Program-made: the position numbers and the translations under genes
The notes under the pieces: generated by a model
Told to the model about the DNA's origin: nothing
The model's database searches: none
What the model saw: only the letters and a program-made list of their open reading frames with translations
In this document: positions 12,611-23,137 of the stretch, piece by piece
Numbering within the stretch: position 1 is the first letter of the stretch
Layout of the letters: each line of letters begins with the position of its first letter
Assembly (NCBI RefSeq): GCF_003151075.1
Contig: NZ_CP029482.1
Coordinates: 5,642,001-5,706,000 of the forward strand
DNA from: Pseudomonas sp. 31-12
GTDB lineage: Bacteria; Pseudomonadota; Gammaproteobacteria; Pseudomonadales; Pseudomonadaceae
Direction: 5' to 3'
Length of the DNA stretch: 64,000 bases

Positions 12611-14053
12611 TCAGGCGACCCGAAACCCTGGCCGGACAATCTTCATGCTCAACCCACAGGTCAGAACAAACGGCACCACCATCGCGATGACCATCCCGAT
12701 CACGAACATCGGAATGAACTGCGGAATGATCGAGATGAAACCAGGCAAGCCGCCGACCCCGATGGCCGAGGCCTGGACCTTGTTCATCGACAGGAAGATG
12801 CAGCCCAGGGCCGAACCGCACAGGGCCGCATAGAACGGAAATTTGTAGCGCAGGTTGACCCCGAACATGGCCGGTTCGGTGATGCCGAAATAGGCGGAAA
12901 TCGCCGAGGTCGAGGCCATGCTTTTATCGCGCACATTGCGGGTCATGTAGAACACCGCCAGTGCCGCGCTGCCCTGGGCGAGGTTGGACATGACGATCAT
13001 CGGCCAGATGAACGTGCCGCCCTGGGTGGAGATCAGTTGCAAGTCGACTGCGAGGAACATGTGGTGCATGCCGGTGATCACCAGCGGCGCGTAGAGCAGC
13101 CCGAAAATCGCCCCGCCGACCATGGGTGCGAGGTCGAACAGCATGACCACGCCTTCGGTGATGAGAATCCCCAGATGACGGGTCACCGGGCCGATGACGG
13201 CCAGTGCCAGCACACCGGTGACGACGATGGTGGTAATCGGCACCACCAACAATTGCACCGCGTTCGGCACCCGCGCCCGCAGCCATTTTTCGATGACGCT
13301 CATCACATAGGCCGCCAGCAAGATCGGCAGGATCTGCCCCTGGTAACCGACCTTTTCGATCTGGAACAGCCCGAGGATGTCGAAGTACGGAAGGCTCTGG
13401 CCGTCGAGACCCGCAACAGCCTTTCCGTAGTTCCAGGCATTGAGCAGATCGGGGTGAACGAGCATCAGACCGAGCACGATACCGAGGATTTCACTGCCAC
13501 CAAATCGCTTGGCCGCCGACCAGCCGACCAAGGCAGGCAGGAACACAAACGAAGTGTTGGCCATCAGGTTGATCAGGCTCCAGAGCCCGTCGAGTTTCGG
13601 GTAGGCGTCCAGCAGGGTCTGGCCCTCGATGAACATGCCCTTGGCGCCGATCAGGTTGTTGATGCCCATCAACAGCCCCGCAATGATCAGCGCCGGCAGG
13701 ATCGGCATGAACACGTCGGAAAACACCCGCACCAGACGCTGCATGGCGTTTATCTTGTCGGCGCTTTTTTGTTTAACGTCGGCGATGGTTGAAGCGGCGA
13801 GACCGGTTTGACGGCGCAGTTCGGCGTAGACCTTTTCAACTTCGCCGGGGCCGATGACCACCTGGAACAAGCCGCCAGTGAAGAACGAGCCTTTGACTAG
13901 GTCGATCTGGTTCAGTGTGGCGCTGTTGACCAGGCTCGGGTCCTTGAGGGCCAGGCGCAGGCGTGTGACGCAGTGCGCGGCCTGCTCGAGGTTGTCGCTG
14001 CCGCCGAGGCTTTGCAGCAGCTCGCTGGCGATATTCGGATAGTCGTGGCTCAT
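12611..14053 (-). CDS. treB: PTS trehalose permease, EIIBC
   Basis: Inner-membrane permease of 480 residues that imports trehalose and phosphorylates it to trehalose 6-phosphate. The N-terminal EIIB domain (about 1-85) has the phosphorylated Cys28 in HCVTRLRLALKD. The EIIC domain (about 110-475) has around ten hydrophobic segments and the family motifs GMHHMFLAVDLQL and GITEPAMFGVNLRYKFPF. No EIIA domain is attached; the EIIA-HPr-EI fusion in this cluster presumably supplies it. It is the first gene of the minus-strand cluster, and its start faces treR across a 236-base gap holding two operator-like sites. Confidence 0.94.
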   Translation of the reverse strand: MSHDYPNIASELLQSLGGSDNLEQAAHCVTRLRLALKDPSLVNSATLNQIDLVKGSFFTGGLFQVVIGPGEVEKVYAELRRQTGLAASTIADVKQKSADKINAMQRLVRVFSDVFMPILPALIIAGLLMGINNLIGAKGMFIEGQTLLDAYPKLDGLWSLINLMANTSFVFLPALVGWSAAKRFGGSEILGIVLGLMLVHPDLLNAWNYGKAVAGLDGQSLPYFDILGLFQIEKVGYQGQILPILLAAYVMSVIEKWLRARVPNAVQLLVVPITTIVVTGVLALAVIGPVTRHLGILITEGVVMLFDLAPMVGGAIFGLLYAPLVITGMHHMFLAVDLQLISTQGGTFIWPMIVMSNLAQGSAALAVFYMTRNVRDKSMASTSAISAYFGITEPAMFGVNLRYKFPFYAALCGSALGCIFLSMNKVQASAIGVGGLPGFISIIPQFIPMFVIGMVIAMVVPFVLTCGLSMKIVRPGFRVA

Positions 14054-14106
14054 GCTTTTCTTCCGCTGTAGTTTTTTGTTTTTGGCAGCACGCCGAAGCG
14101 AAAAGT

Positions 14107-14148
14107 ACTCGTCTGTACGAGTTAAAGCAACAACTCGTACAGACGAGT
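14107..14148. promoter_or_regulatory. Paired operator sites, probably for TreR
   Basis: Two 16-base sites, ACTCGTCTGTACGAGT (14107-14122) and ACTCGTACAGACGAGT (14133-14148), are exact reverse complements of each other. Each is itself a palindrome with 6-base arms ACTCGT/ACGAGT, and their centres are 26 bases apart. They lie 50-100 bases upstream of treB and 140-180 bases upstream of treR. This is the usual form of a GntR-family operator, so TreR binding and control of both genes is a well-supported inference. Confidence 0.8.
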
Positions 14149-14289
14149 TTGATTTTGTTTATTCTGAACCCGACCGGCGGCGAAGTTTCCTACTCCTAGA
14201 AGGGATGAAACCTAAAGCTGCATGGACAAACCCCTACCCTGCCCTTAAGGTTCGAAACCTTGAGTACATCGCGGCACAGAGCCATCCCC

Positions 14290-14994
14290 ATGAGTAAATA
14301 CAACCAGATCTACAGCGATCTGCTTGCCAGTATCACGACCGAACGTCTGGAACGCGGCGCACGGTTGCCTTCTGAAACCGAATTGATGGACAGCTACCAT
14401 GCCAGCCGCGGCACCGTGCGCAAGGCCATCGAGCAATTGCAGGAGCGTGGTTTCGCCCAGAAAGTCCACGGCAAAGGCACCTTCGTGCTGTCGACCAACC
14501 CGATCGAGTTCCAGTTAGGCGGCATCGTCAGCTTCCAGGAGACCTATCCGCGACTGGGCAACGACGTCAGCACCGAGGTGGTGGAATTCACCCAAATACC
14601 CCTCGAAGGCCCGCTGCTCGAACACATCAAGGCTGAAGAAGGCAGCCTGATCACGCGGATCAAACGCGTGCGGCGCATCGACGGCAAACGCGTGATCCTC
14701 GATATCAACCATTTTGTCAGCGACGTGATTCCCGACCTGTCCCGCGACATCGCCGAGCAGTCGATCTACGCCTTTATCGAGCAGACCCTGCAACTGCAAA
14801 TCGCCTACGCCCAGCGCACTATCGAAGCAGTGCCGCGGAGCAAGGACGACCAGCACCATCTGGACCTCGACGGCCAAAGCCATGTGATCGTGGTCAGCAA
14901 CCAGACCTTCCTGCAGGACGGTCGCCAGTTCGAGTACACCGAATCTCGGCATACCCTCGACAAATTCTACTTTTCGGATGTGGCACGGCGCTGA
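14290..14994 (+). CDS. treR: Trehalose operon repressor, GntR/HutC family
   Basis: Transcription factor of 234 residues. The N-terminal winged-helix domain (about 1-70) has LPSETELMDSYHASRGTVRKAIEQL and the wing QKVHGKGTFVL. A UTRA effector-binding domain (about 90-230) contains LITRIKRVRRIDGKRVILDI and the C-terminus EYTESRHTLDKFYF. The start at 14290 (MSKYNQIY) fits the family; ten upstream in-frame codons are unlikely to be translated. It is divergent from treB and by family probably senses trehalose 6-phosphate. The paired palindromes between the two genes are its likely binding sites. Confidence 0.92.
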   Translation: MSKYNQIYSDLLASITTERLERGARLPSETELMDSYHASRGTVRKAIEQLQERGFAQKVHGKGTFVLSTNPIEFQLGGIVSFQETYPRLGNDVSTEVVEFTQIPLEGPLLEHIKAEEGSLITRIKRVRRIDGKRVILDINHFVSDVIPDLSRDIAEQSIYAFIEQTLQLQIAYAQRTIEAVPRSKDDQHHLDLDGQSHVIVVSNQTFLQDGRQFEYTESRHTLDKFYFSDVARR

Positions 14995-15094
14995 CCCTAC
15001 ACGCTTCAGAATCGCGTTTGGGCATAACTATGTAGTGCACTTGCCTTGAGCAAATGGGCCATTCTCACCGCCCATTTTCTCAAGGAGCGAGAGC

Positions 15095-18000
15095 ATGCCT
15101 GTTGATCAACAAATTGAAGTGCCCACCACTGCCGCCGATAAGGATCAGCTGAAAGTCATCGCGCCCGTCATCGTCACGGCCTGTCCCGACTTGCAGGAAG
15201 AAGCCCATGCGATGGCCACCGAAATCCTCGCAAAGCATGGCATTACCGGCCTGGACCCGGATCGGGTCTGGTGGCATCGGTTCAACAATGTGTCAGCCAG
15301 CAGCACCAAGGCCTTCCTCGGCTGGGAACACGGTCCTAAACCCAGTGAATCAATGACCCTGACTCAACTGGTCATTCATCGGTATTACGTCACCGATCAG
15401 GACTACGCCGACCAACTGGACGCTTACGGCGGGTTTTACACCGCTGACGCTACCGCGAGCATTTTCAACGAAACCAATGAAGTGCGGATGTACCCCAGCG
15501 AAGTGCTCAAGGACTTCTGGCACGAGACCTTCAGCGACCGTTATCTGAACAAACTGAACGCCTACTGGAGCGCACATTTCGATGACTACCGGGCCTTGGC
15601 GAAATGCAATTTCCTGAGTAAAGCCGTCGAGGCACGGGAAAACGGTACGCTCCAGGAGGAAGAGTTTCAAACCCTCATCCGGGCCGTCGCCGCTGACAAA
15701 AGCTGGCCGATCACCCTGGAGACCTTGCGTGCGCAAACCTCTGTTCCCCCCGACCTGCGGGTGTGCGCCCTTGACGTCGCCGGGCATGTCGCCACGGATA
15801 TTCTGCGCATTGTCGACAGCAGTGGCCGGCAAATCACCTACGTTCCCGGCGCCGCAGAAGCCTTCCATGTGCATCCGACGCTGACGGACATGCATTGGTG
15901 GATCTTGCTGCAAATGAACGATGACGCGCGCTATGCCGAATTCATGACCCATTTCCCGCTGTCGGTGCGTCAGGAAATCCACGACAACATCACGCCCCTG
16001 ATGAATCAGTTGGTGGGCACGTGGGGCAAATACGACCACCATTTGATCAATCAGAAGAACATCACCATCGGCGGCGACGCGTTTACATGGCTGAGCGGCA
16101 ATGTCCGGAGCGCGATGTCGGAAGAAGCGGATCTGTCCCTGGTCACCAATGGACAACTGCGCAAAGGCATGTGGCTCGGCTACCTGACTGCCGGGCTGCA
16201 CGTCTTCGGACCGCTGGCACTGCTCGGCTGGCCGATTGCGCTGCCGGTGATTGGAGCCAGCATCGCTTCAATGGGCTTGAACATCGACAAGGCCGTCAAC
16301 GGCAAAACCGTGGCGGAGCGCAAGGCCGGCGTCAAAGGCGCCGTGCTGGATGGCATCAACCTCCTGTTCAACCTTCCGCTGCTCAAGGAGGTCGAAGTTC
16401 TGGAGGAAGTCGGCGCTTCAGCCGAGGCCGCCGAAGCCGCCGAAATGGCCAGGCTGCAGGAGGCCAACAACCCTTCTGAGCCGATCGGTGCACAAGACCC
16501 GGAGGTATCTGACGGTTCAGAGCGCGCAACCACTCAACTTCAAGAGTTCATCCCCCTGAGACCGGCACCGGCACAGCACCTTGAAGTACCAGAGAACTGG
16601 CAAAGCAACGAGATTCTGGAAAGTGAGGCGCCACTCGCCACCAGTGGCAAGTTCCAGGGCATCTACACACTCAACTCCAACCCCTCGACGGCCATCATGA
16701 TGAACGACGTGGCTTACTACGTGCGCTACGAAGCCGACATCAACGGCGGCGGTAACTGGGCCATCATCGACCCGGCAAATCCTCACGCCTCCTCAGGATC
16801 GATACCCGTCCGTTTGAATGGCGAAGGCAAGTGGGAGCTGATACCGAAATCCGGTTTAAAGGCTGGCGGCAACGACGACCTCGCCGCTGTTCCGGGACCG
16901 TCCCGGTTGCCCGCCCCTGTCCGACCACCGGAAGAACTTCGCGTACCCTCGACGAAATACGATACCCCCAATGGGCGGTCACTTAACGTCCTGGCGCTAG
17001 GTAAAAAAGAAACGCATATAAAAGTCATCAACCTTCCCGATGGGCGCCTAAAAGGGATGACTCCGTATGAAGAGTTCGTCGCTGGACGTCGCGCAACCCT
17101 ATTGAGCGATACTCGCGCCGCGCTTTCGAAAAAGAACTTTTTTTCCTCATTACCAGCACGTCCGGTACAACCCGTCATTACGCCATCCATGACCGTGCAG
17201 GAACTCATCGAGAAGATATTCGACGCCGCGCCCGGGTTAGTGATTGGTGAAAGCCAGGATCGAATTGCCAGCATGCAGTTCCTGATCGAGAACATGCAGA
17301 CATTGGCCCGGCAAGGCGTCAAGACAATCTATATGCATCGCTTGCTCAACGATTTCAATCAGTTAGACCTGAATACTTTCGCCAGAAGCGAAAAGATGGA
17401 CGGCATGCTCGAAAAGTATCTGAAGCAGTTACAAAGCGATCCGACCGGACAGTTCACCCCCCTTGAGGTCGTCAAGGTGGCTCGCGAGAACGGTATCCGG
17501 ATCCAGGCGATCGACTGTCTCGCAAGTTACCGCTATCCAGCATCGTCCTTCATTGACGTTCAGGAACAATCCATTAAAAACTACCTCACCACTGCGATCA
17601 TGCGTGCCGATGAAGCGCTTGGCAGATCAGGTAAATGGGTCGTACTGACAGGCCAGGAAAACACCAATACCTTTAGAGGGATGGCCGGCATCAGTGAAAT
17701 GAATGGCGGTATCGGTTTGCGTATTGAGGAGGTACTTCCCGAACACAGCCTGCAAATAGAGATAGATCACGGCGTAGAGGTGGGCCGTAATGCCAGCCCG
17801 CTTCCCGTCAACTTTCATGGAGATTTCGACACCTTGTATGCCGATATCAACCTGCAGGTCCCCTTGCCCATGCTGCAACGAACCCCGGTTGAAATAGATC
17901 GCATCCTGTTCCGTCAGGGAATGTTCTCCTTCAAGGAATCCAATGGAGCCTGGACACTGATCCATCGCAGCAGGACCGGTCTGATCACCGAAACGCTGGT

Positions 18001-18142
18001 TGAACGAACAGCCGATGGGCAATACCTGGTCAATCGCCCCGCCTGGGCCGATATCCATCAAAAACCTTACCCTGGACTGGTCGATCTCTCGCACGCCCTC
18101 ACCCGCATGGGCATGAAACTCGAAGGACGCTTGCCCGTGTAG
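15095..18142 (+). CDS. Large dermonecrotic-toxin-like protein (Pasteurella toxin-type C-terminal domain)
   Basis: Protein of 1015 residues, preceded by a good ribosome-binding site (AAGGAG). Residues about 1-350 resemble the N-terminal domain of the dermonecrotic-toxin-like proteins common in Pseudomonas (WWHRFNNVSASSTKAFLGWEH and following). A strongly hydrophobic stretch at about 355-400 (MWLGYLTAGLHVFGPLALLG) could form a membrane hairpin for translocation. Then come an alanine/glutamate-rich linker and, from about 698, a domain resembling the Tiki/EreA-like C2 domain of Pasteurella multocida toxin (VIGESQDRIASMQFLIENM, then GVKTIYMHRLL). Related sequences usually have GESH; here it is GESQ. 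There is no signal peptide and no obvious immunity gene. A terminator follows. The toxin assignment is by domain resemblance only; host and target are unknown. Confidence 0.7.
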   Translation: MPVDQQIEVPTTAADKDQLKVIAPVIVTACPDLQEEAHAMATEILAKHGITGLDPDRVWWHRFNNVSASSTKAFLGWEHGPKPSESMTLTQLVIHRYYVTDQDYADQLDAYGGFYTADATASIFNETNEVRMYPSEVLKDFWHETFSDRYLNKLNAYWSAHFDDYRALAKCNFLSKAVEARENGTLQEEEFQTLIRAVAADKSWPITLETLRAQTSVPPDLRVCALDVAGHVATDILRIVDSSGRQITYVPGAAEAFHVHPTLTDMHWWILLQMNDDARYAEFMTHFPLSVRQEIHDNITPLMNQLVGTWGKYDHHLINQKNITIGGDAFTWLSGNVRSAMSEEADLSLVTNGQLRKGMWLGYLTAGLHVFGPLALLGWPIALPVIGASIASMGLNIDKAVNGKTVAERKAGVKGAVLDGINLLFNLPLLKEVEVLEEVGASAEAAEAAEMARLQEANNPSEPIGAQDPEVSDGSERATTQLQEFIPLRPAPAQHLEVPENWQSNEILESEAPLATSGKFQGIYTLNSNPSTAIMMNDVAYYVRYEADINGGGNWAIIDPANPHASSGSIPVRLNGEGKWELIPKSGLKAGGNDDLAAVPGPSRLPAPVRPPEELRVPSTKYDTPNGRSLNVLALGKKETHIKVINLPDGRLKGMTPYEEFVAGRRATLLSDTRAALSKKNFFSSLPARPVQPVITPSMTVQELIEKIFDAAPGLVIGESQDRIASMQFLIENMQTLARQGVKTIYMHRLLNDFNQLDLNTFARSEKMDGMLEKYLKQLQSDPTGQFTPLEVVKVARENGIRIQAIDCLASYRYPASSFIDVQEQSIKNYLTTAIMRADEALGRSGKWVVLTGQENTNTFRGMAGISEMNGGIGLRIEEVLPEHSLQIEIDHGVEVGRNASPLPVNFHGDFDTLYADINLQVPLPMLQRTPVEIDRILFRQGMFSFKESNGAWTLIHRSRTGLITETLVERTADGQYLVNRPAWADIHQKPYPGLVDLSHALTRMGMKLEGRLPV

Positions 18143-18166
18143 GAAAACACCGTACCGCGATACGCA

Positions 18167-18200
18167 AAAGGCCCCGTGAACTCACATTCACGGGGCCTTT
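18167..18200. terminator. Bidirectional Rho-independent terminator
   Basis: A 14-base perfect stem (AAAGGCCCCGTGAA / TTCACGGGGCCTTT) with a 6-base loop lies between the convergent toxin gene and guaA. A-rich and T-rich flanks allow termination from both sides. Confidence 0.9.
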
Positions 18201-18231
18201 CGGTTGTCACGGACGATCAGTCAGACCGGGA

Positions 18232-19809
18232 TCACTCCCACTCGATCGTCGCTGGCGGCTTGCTCGACACGTCGTAAGTGACGCGGGAGATGCCTTCGAT
18301 TTCGTTGATGATCCGGCCGCTGACGGTTTCCAGCAGTTCGTAAGGCAGGTGCGCCCAACGCGCGGTCATGAAGTCGATGGTTTCCACTGCACGCAGGGCC
18401 ACGACCCATGCGTAACGACGGCCATCGCCTACAACGCCAACCGATTTCACCGGCTGGAACACCACGAATGCCTGGCTGACCTTGTGGTACCAGTCGGCCT
18501 TGCGCAGTTCTTCGATGAAGATGTGGTCGGCGCGACGCAGCAGGTCGGCGTATTCCTTCTTCACTTCACCGAGGATCCGCACGCCCAGGCCCGGGCCCGG
18601 GAACGGGTGACGGTAGACCATGTCGTACGGCAGGCCGAGTTCCAGGCCCAGACGACGGACTTCGTCCTTGAACAGCTCGCGCAGGGGTTCAACCAGCTTG
18701 AGGTTCATTTCTTCCGGCAAGCCACCCACGTTGTGGTGCGACTTGATCACGTGAGCCTTGCCGCTTTTGGCGCCAGCCGACTCGATCACGTCCGGGTAGA
18801 TGGTGCCCTGAGCGAGGTACTTGATGTTGTCCAGTTTGTTGGACTGGGCATCGAAGACGTCGATGAAGGTACGGCCGATGATCTTGCGCTTCTTCTCTGG
18901 GTCGCTTTCGCCAGCCAGGTTGTCGAGGAACTGGTCTTCAGCGTTGGCGCGGATCACCTTGACGCCCATGTTCTCGGCGAACATGGCCATCACTTGCTCG
19001 CCTTCGTGCAGACGCAGCAGGCCGTTGTCGACGAAGACGCAGGTCAGCTGGTCGCCGATGGCTTTGTGCAACAGCGCGGCAACCACCGAGGAATCAACAC
19101 CGCCGGACAGGCCGAGCAAGACGTTGTCGGTGCCGACCTGAGCGCGCACTTGAGCGATGGCGTCTTCAGCGATCTTCGACGGCGTCCACAGGGCTTCACA
19201 GCCGCAGATGTCGAGGATGAAGCGCGACAGGATGCGACCGCCCTGCTTGGTGTGGGTCACTTCCGGGTGGAACTGCACGCCGTAGTAGCCGCGAGCGTCG
19301 TCGAACATGCCGGCAATCGGGCAGCTCGGGGTGCTGGCCAGGATGTGGAATTCCTGAGGCATCTTGGTAACTTTGTCACCGTGGCTCATCCACACGTCGA
19401 GGCCGAACAGGCCGTCAGCGTCGATGTGGTCTTCGATGCCGTCGAGCAGGCGGCTCTTGCCGACCACGTCGACACGGGCGTAACCGAACTCACGCAGCTC
19501 GGAACCTTCGACCTTGCCACCCAGCTGTTCAGCCATGGTCTGCATGCCGTAGCAGATACCGAAGACCGGTACGCCCAGGTCGAACACCGCTTGCGGGCAG
19601 CGAGGGCTGTTGGCTTCGTGCACGGACTCGGGGCCGCCGGCGAGAATGACGCCTTTTGGAGCGAATTCGCGAATCGCTTCTTCATCCATATCGAACGGAT
19701 GCAGTTCGCAGTACACGCCGATTTCACGCACGCGGCGGGCAATCAGTTGGGTGTACTGGGAACCGAAATCGAGGATCAGGATGCGGTGAGCGTGAATGTC
19801 GAGGGCCAT
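18232..19809 (-). CDS. guaA: GMP synthase (glutamine-hydrolysing)
   Basis: Converts XMP, ATP and glutamine to GMP, the last step of guanine nucleotide synthesis. It has 525 residues, the standard length. The N-terminal class I glutamine amidotransferase domain (about 1-200) has the catalytic cysteine in [11 protein letters not shown] and His/Glu in FHPEVTHT. The ATP pyrophosphatase domain has the P-loop [15 protein letters not shown], and the C-terminal dimerisation domain ends [15 protein letters not shown]. It lies 99 bases downstream of guaB on the same strand and is probably co-transcribed with it. Confidence 0.98.
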   Translation of the reverse strand: MALDIHAHRILILDFGSQYTQLIARRVREIGVYCELHPFDMDEEAIREFAPKGVILAGGPESVHEANSPRCPQAVFDLGVPVFGICYGMQTMAEQLGGKVEGSELREFGYARVDVVGKSRLLDGIEDHIDADGLFGLDVWMSHGDKVTKMPQEFHILASTPSCPIAGMFDDARGYYGVQFHPEVTHTKQGGRILSRFILDICGCEALWTPSKIAEDAIAQVRAQVGTDNVLLGLSGGVDSSVVAALLHKAIGDQLTCVFVDNGLLRLHEGEQVMAMFAENMGVKVIRANAEDQFLDNLAGESDPEKKRKIIGRTFIDVFDAQSNKLDNIKYLAQGTIYPDVIESAGAKSGKAHVIKSHHNVGGLPEEMNLKLVEPLRELFKDEVRRLGLELGLPYDMVYRHPFPGPGLGVRILGEVKKEYADLLRRADHIFIEELRKADWYHKVSQAFVVFQPVKSVGVVGDGRRYAWVVALRAVETIDFMTARWAHLPYELLETVSGRIINEIEGISRVTYDVSSKPPATIEWE

Positions 19810-19908
19810 GATTCAGTCTCGTCTAAGTAATTCAGAAACAGTCGTGATTCAGAAACAACTCGGGGCTGAATAAAACAGCCCCGGTTACTTAACTTTTTGC
19901 TGGAAGCC

Positions 19909-21456
<1,548 letters not shown>

Positions 21457-21495
21457 CTATTATTAGCATTACTGATATACGGGGATTGTCGCTTC

Positions 21496-22044
21496 CTACA
21501 GCTCGACTTTCACCCAACTGACAGGCTGATCGAGCCAATCGGCAAATTCATCGATAAAGCTCTGCTTGAACCCGGCCTCGGCCCAGTTGTTGAAGATGAA
21601 ACCCAGGTTGGAAAAACCGCACTCCTGCAGAAAAAGAAAGCCGTTGATGTCGTCTTCATGCCCGCATTCAGGGCAGGTGAAGTTATCGGTGCGCCCCGGC
21701 ATCCAGTCTTCCAGGCTTTCGAACAGCGCTTCGCCGACTTCCTTGCGGCACTCGGCGCAACCCGCCTCCTCCAGGAAACCCTTGGCCGGCGTGTAGATGC
21801 AACGCTTGGTGATGATTTCCAGGCCATTGATCGGCTCGCCGAAAGGCAGGGCTTCCGGGTGAAGCACCACAGCGCGGGCACCGTCGCCGATGGCGTGAGC
21901 CATGCGATTACCCGTGCGGCCACAGGTGGTCAGTTCTTCTTTGACGATGTTCTTGCGCACCAGCCAGCGCACGACCGCCCGGGCCCGGGGTTCATGCACC
22001 GGCAGCGTGGAGATTTTCGGGACGATGATGCTTTGCGAATTCAT
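21496..22044 (-). CDS. Conserved protein with a four-cysteine zinc-type motif
   Basis: Protein of 182 residues, not recognised as an enzyme. Cysteines fall in two CxxC pairs, CAEC and CPEC, about 50 residues apart, consistent with a zinc ribbon. The segment GRTGNRMAHAIGDGARAVVLHP and the C-terminal region rich in Phe/Trp/Glu (LGFIFNNWAEAGFKQSF) are notable. Homologues in Pseudomonas are sometimes labelled sugar ABC transporter ATPase, but no Walker motif is visible, so that name is not supported. It stands alone between guaB and a compound REP element, with a start at 22044. Confidence 0.75.
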   Translation of the reverse strand: MNSQSIIVPKISTLPVHEPRARAVVRWLVRKNIVKEELTTCGRTGNRMAHAIGDGARAVVLHPEALPFGEPINGLEIITKRCIYTPAKGFLEEAGCAECRKEVGEALFESLEDWMPGRTDNFTCPECGHEDDINGFLFLQECGFSNLGFIFNNWAEAGFKQSFIDEFADWLDQPVSWVKVEL

Positions 22045-22078
22045 GGATGCAGCCCTGCCAATACTGAATGACCACCCT

Positions 22079-22229
22079 TGTGGGAGCGAGCCTTTGTGGC
22101 GAGGGGATTTATCCCCGTTGGGTCGCGAAGCGGCCCCAGCACTTCAAAGTCCAATCGCATTAATGAGCTGACGTCTGCTTCGCAGCCGAACGGGGATAAA
22201 TCCCCTCGCCACAAAGGCTCGCTCCCACA
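22079..22229. repeat. Compound 41-base REP inverted repeat
   Basis: Perfect 41-base arms (22079-22119 and 22189-22229). Each arm joins the GTGGGAGCGAGCCT core to the GTGGCGAGGGGATTTATCCCC core, so two repeat families of this window are combined in one structure. It lies between the zinc-motif gene and the TauE-type gene and fills most of the gap. Confidence 0.85.
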
Positions 22230-22269
22230 GGATTTTGCGGTCGGCAGCTTAATCCCTGAGGAAATCCGG

Positions 22270-23037
22270 TCAAGTACTCAAATAACGCCCGATCAAGGCA
22301 ATCCCGCTGGCCAGCACCAGCCAGGTCACCAGCCGCACGAACGCCTCGCGGGACAATCTCATGGTCAATCGCCGCCCGACCCACAGCCCCAATGCCATGG
22401 CCGGCAACAAACACACGGCCAGCATCAATAAGGGTAGCTCGGCATAGACACCGGCGACGGCAAACAGGCTCAAGCGCACCACGGTGCTGCAACTGATCAG
22501 CGCACTCTGGGTCGCCCGCGCCGCCTCTTTCGGCAACCGGCTGTTCAGATAGATCGCATATAAAAAGCCGCCACTGCCAAACAATGCTCCGAACATCCCG
22601 CCCACCGTGCCCATCGGCACAGCCCAACCGGCGGACAATTGCGTCGGCCGGGTTTTGACCCACAAGCTGTAAATCGCGTAGGCGCTGATAAACAGCCCCA
22701 TCAACAGCAACAACACATCGGATTTGAGGTTCAGCAGAAAGATCACCCCCAGCGTGCAGCCCACCGCCATGCAGGGCAGCAGCCGCAGCAACTCGGGTTT
22801 CGCCACATCCCGCCGCGAAGGCAGCAGATTGCCGAACGCCGCGACGAAATCCAGTAGCACCAGCAACGGCACAATCTTCGATAGCGGCATGAACAGAATC
22901 AGAATCGGCCCCGCCACCAACGCCGTGCCAAACCCGGCGATACCAAACACGATGTAAGCCAGTGCGATGCCCAATCCGATCACCAGCCAATCCGTGGCGC
23001 CGAATGGCCATTGGTGCAACAACTCAAGCACATTCAT
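22270..23037 (-). CDS. TauE/SafE family membrane transporter (probable anion exporter)
   Basis: Inner-membrane protein of 255 residues from the ATG at 23037 (MNVLELLHQWPFGATDW). About eight hydrophobic segments and the glycine-rich motifs GIAGFGTALVAGPILILFMP and GTVGGMFGALFGSGGFLY mark the TauE/SafE (sulfite/organosulfonate exporter-like) family. The two half repeats of the family are visible. The substrate is unknown. It is divergent from a LysR regulator whose start lies 101 bases away, so that regulator may control it. Confidence 0.88.
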   Translation of the reverse strand: MNVLELLHQWPFGATDWLVIGLGIALAYIVFGIAGFGTALVAGPILILFMPLSKIVPLLVLLDFVAAFGNLLPSRRDVAKPELLRLLPCMAVGCTLGVIFLLNLKSDVLLLLMGLFISAYAIYSLWVKTRPTQLSAGWAVPMGTVGGMFGALFGSGGFLYAIYLNSRLPKEAARATQSALISCSTVVRLSLFAVAGVYAELPLLMLAVCLLPAMALGLWVGRRLTMRLSREAFVRLVTWLVLASGIALIGRYLST

Positions 23038-23137
23038 TTGCACGGCTTCCTTGAATAACTGTGATGACTTTAGCCAGCGCCGAGGCTTGCGACTAATATC
23101 TTCAACGCCACTCACCCATCTCAAAAAGGCATGCCTT

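Noticed and set aside
18349..19830. 493-residue plus-strand open frame opposite guaA, and similar ones opposite guaB, leuA and the isc genes
   Set aside because: They are mirror frames of strong conserved genes, produced by the GC-rich codon pattern; no domain is visible.
21496..22044. Sugar ABC transporter ATPase label for the zinc-motif protein
   Set aside because: No Walker A or ABC signature is present; the cysteine pairs point to a zinc ribbon.
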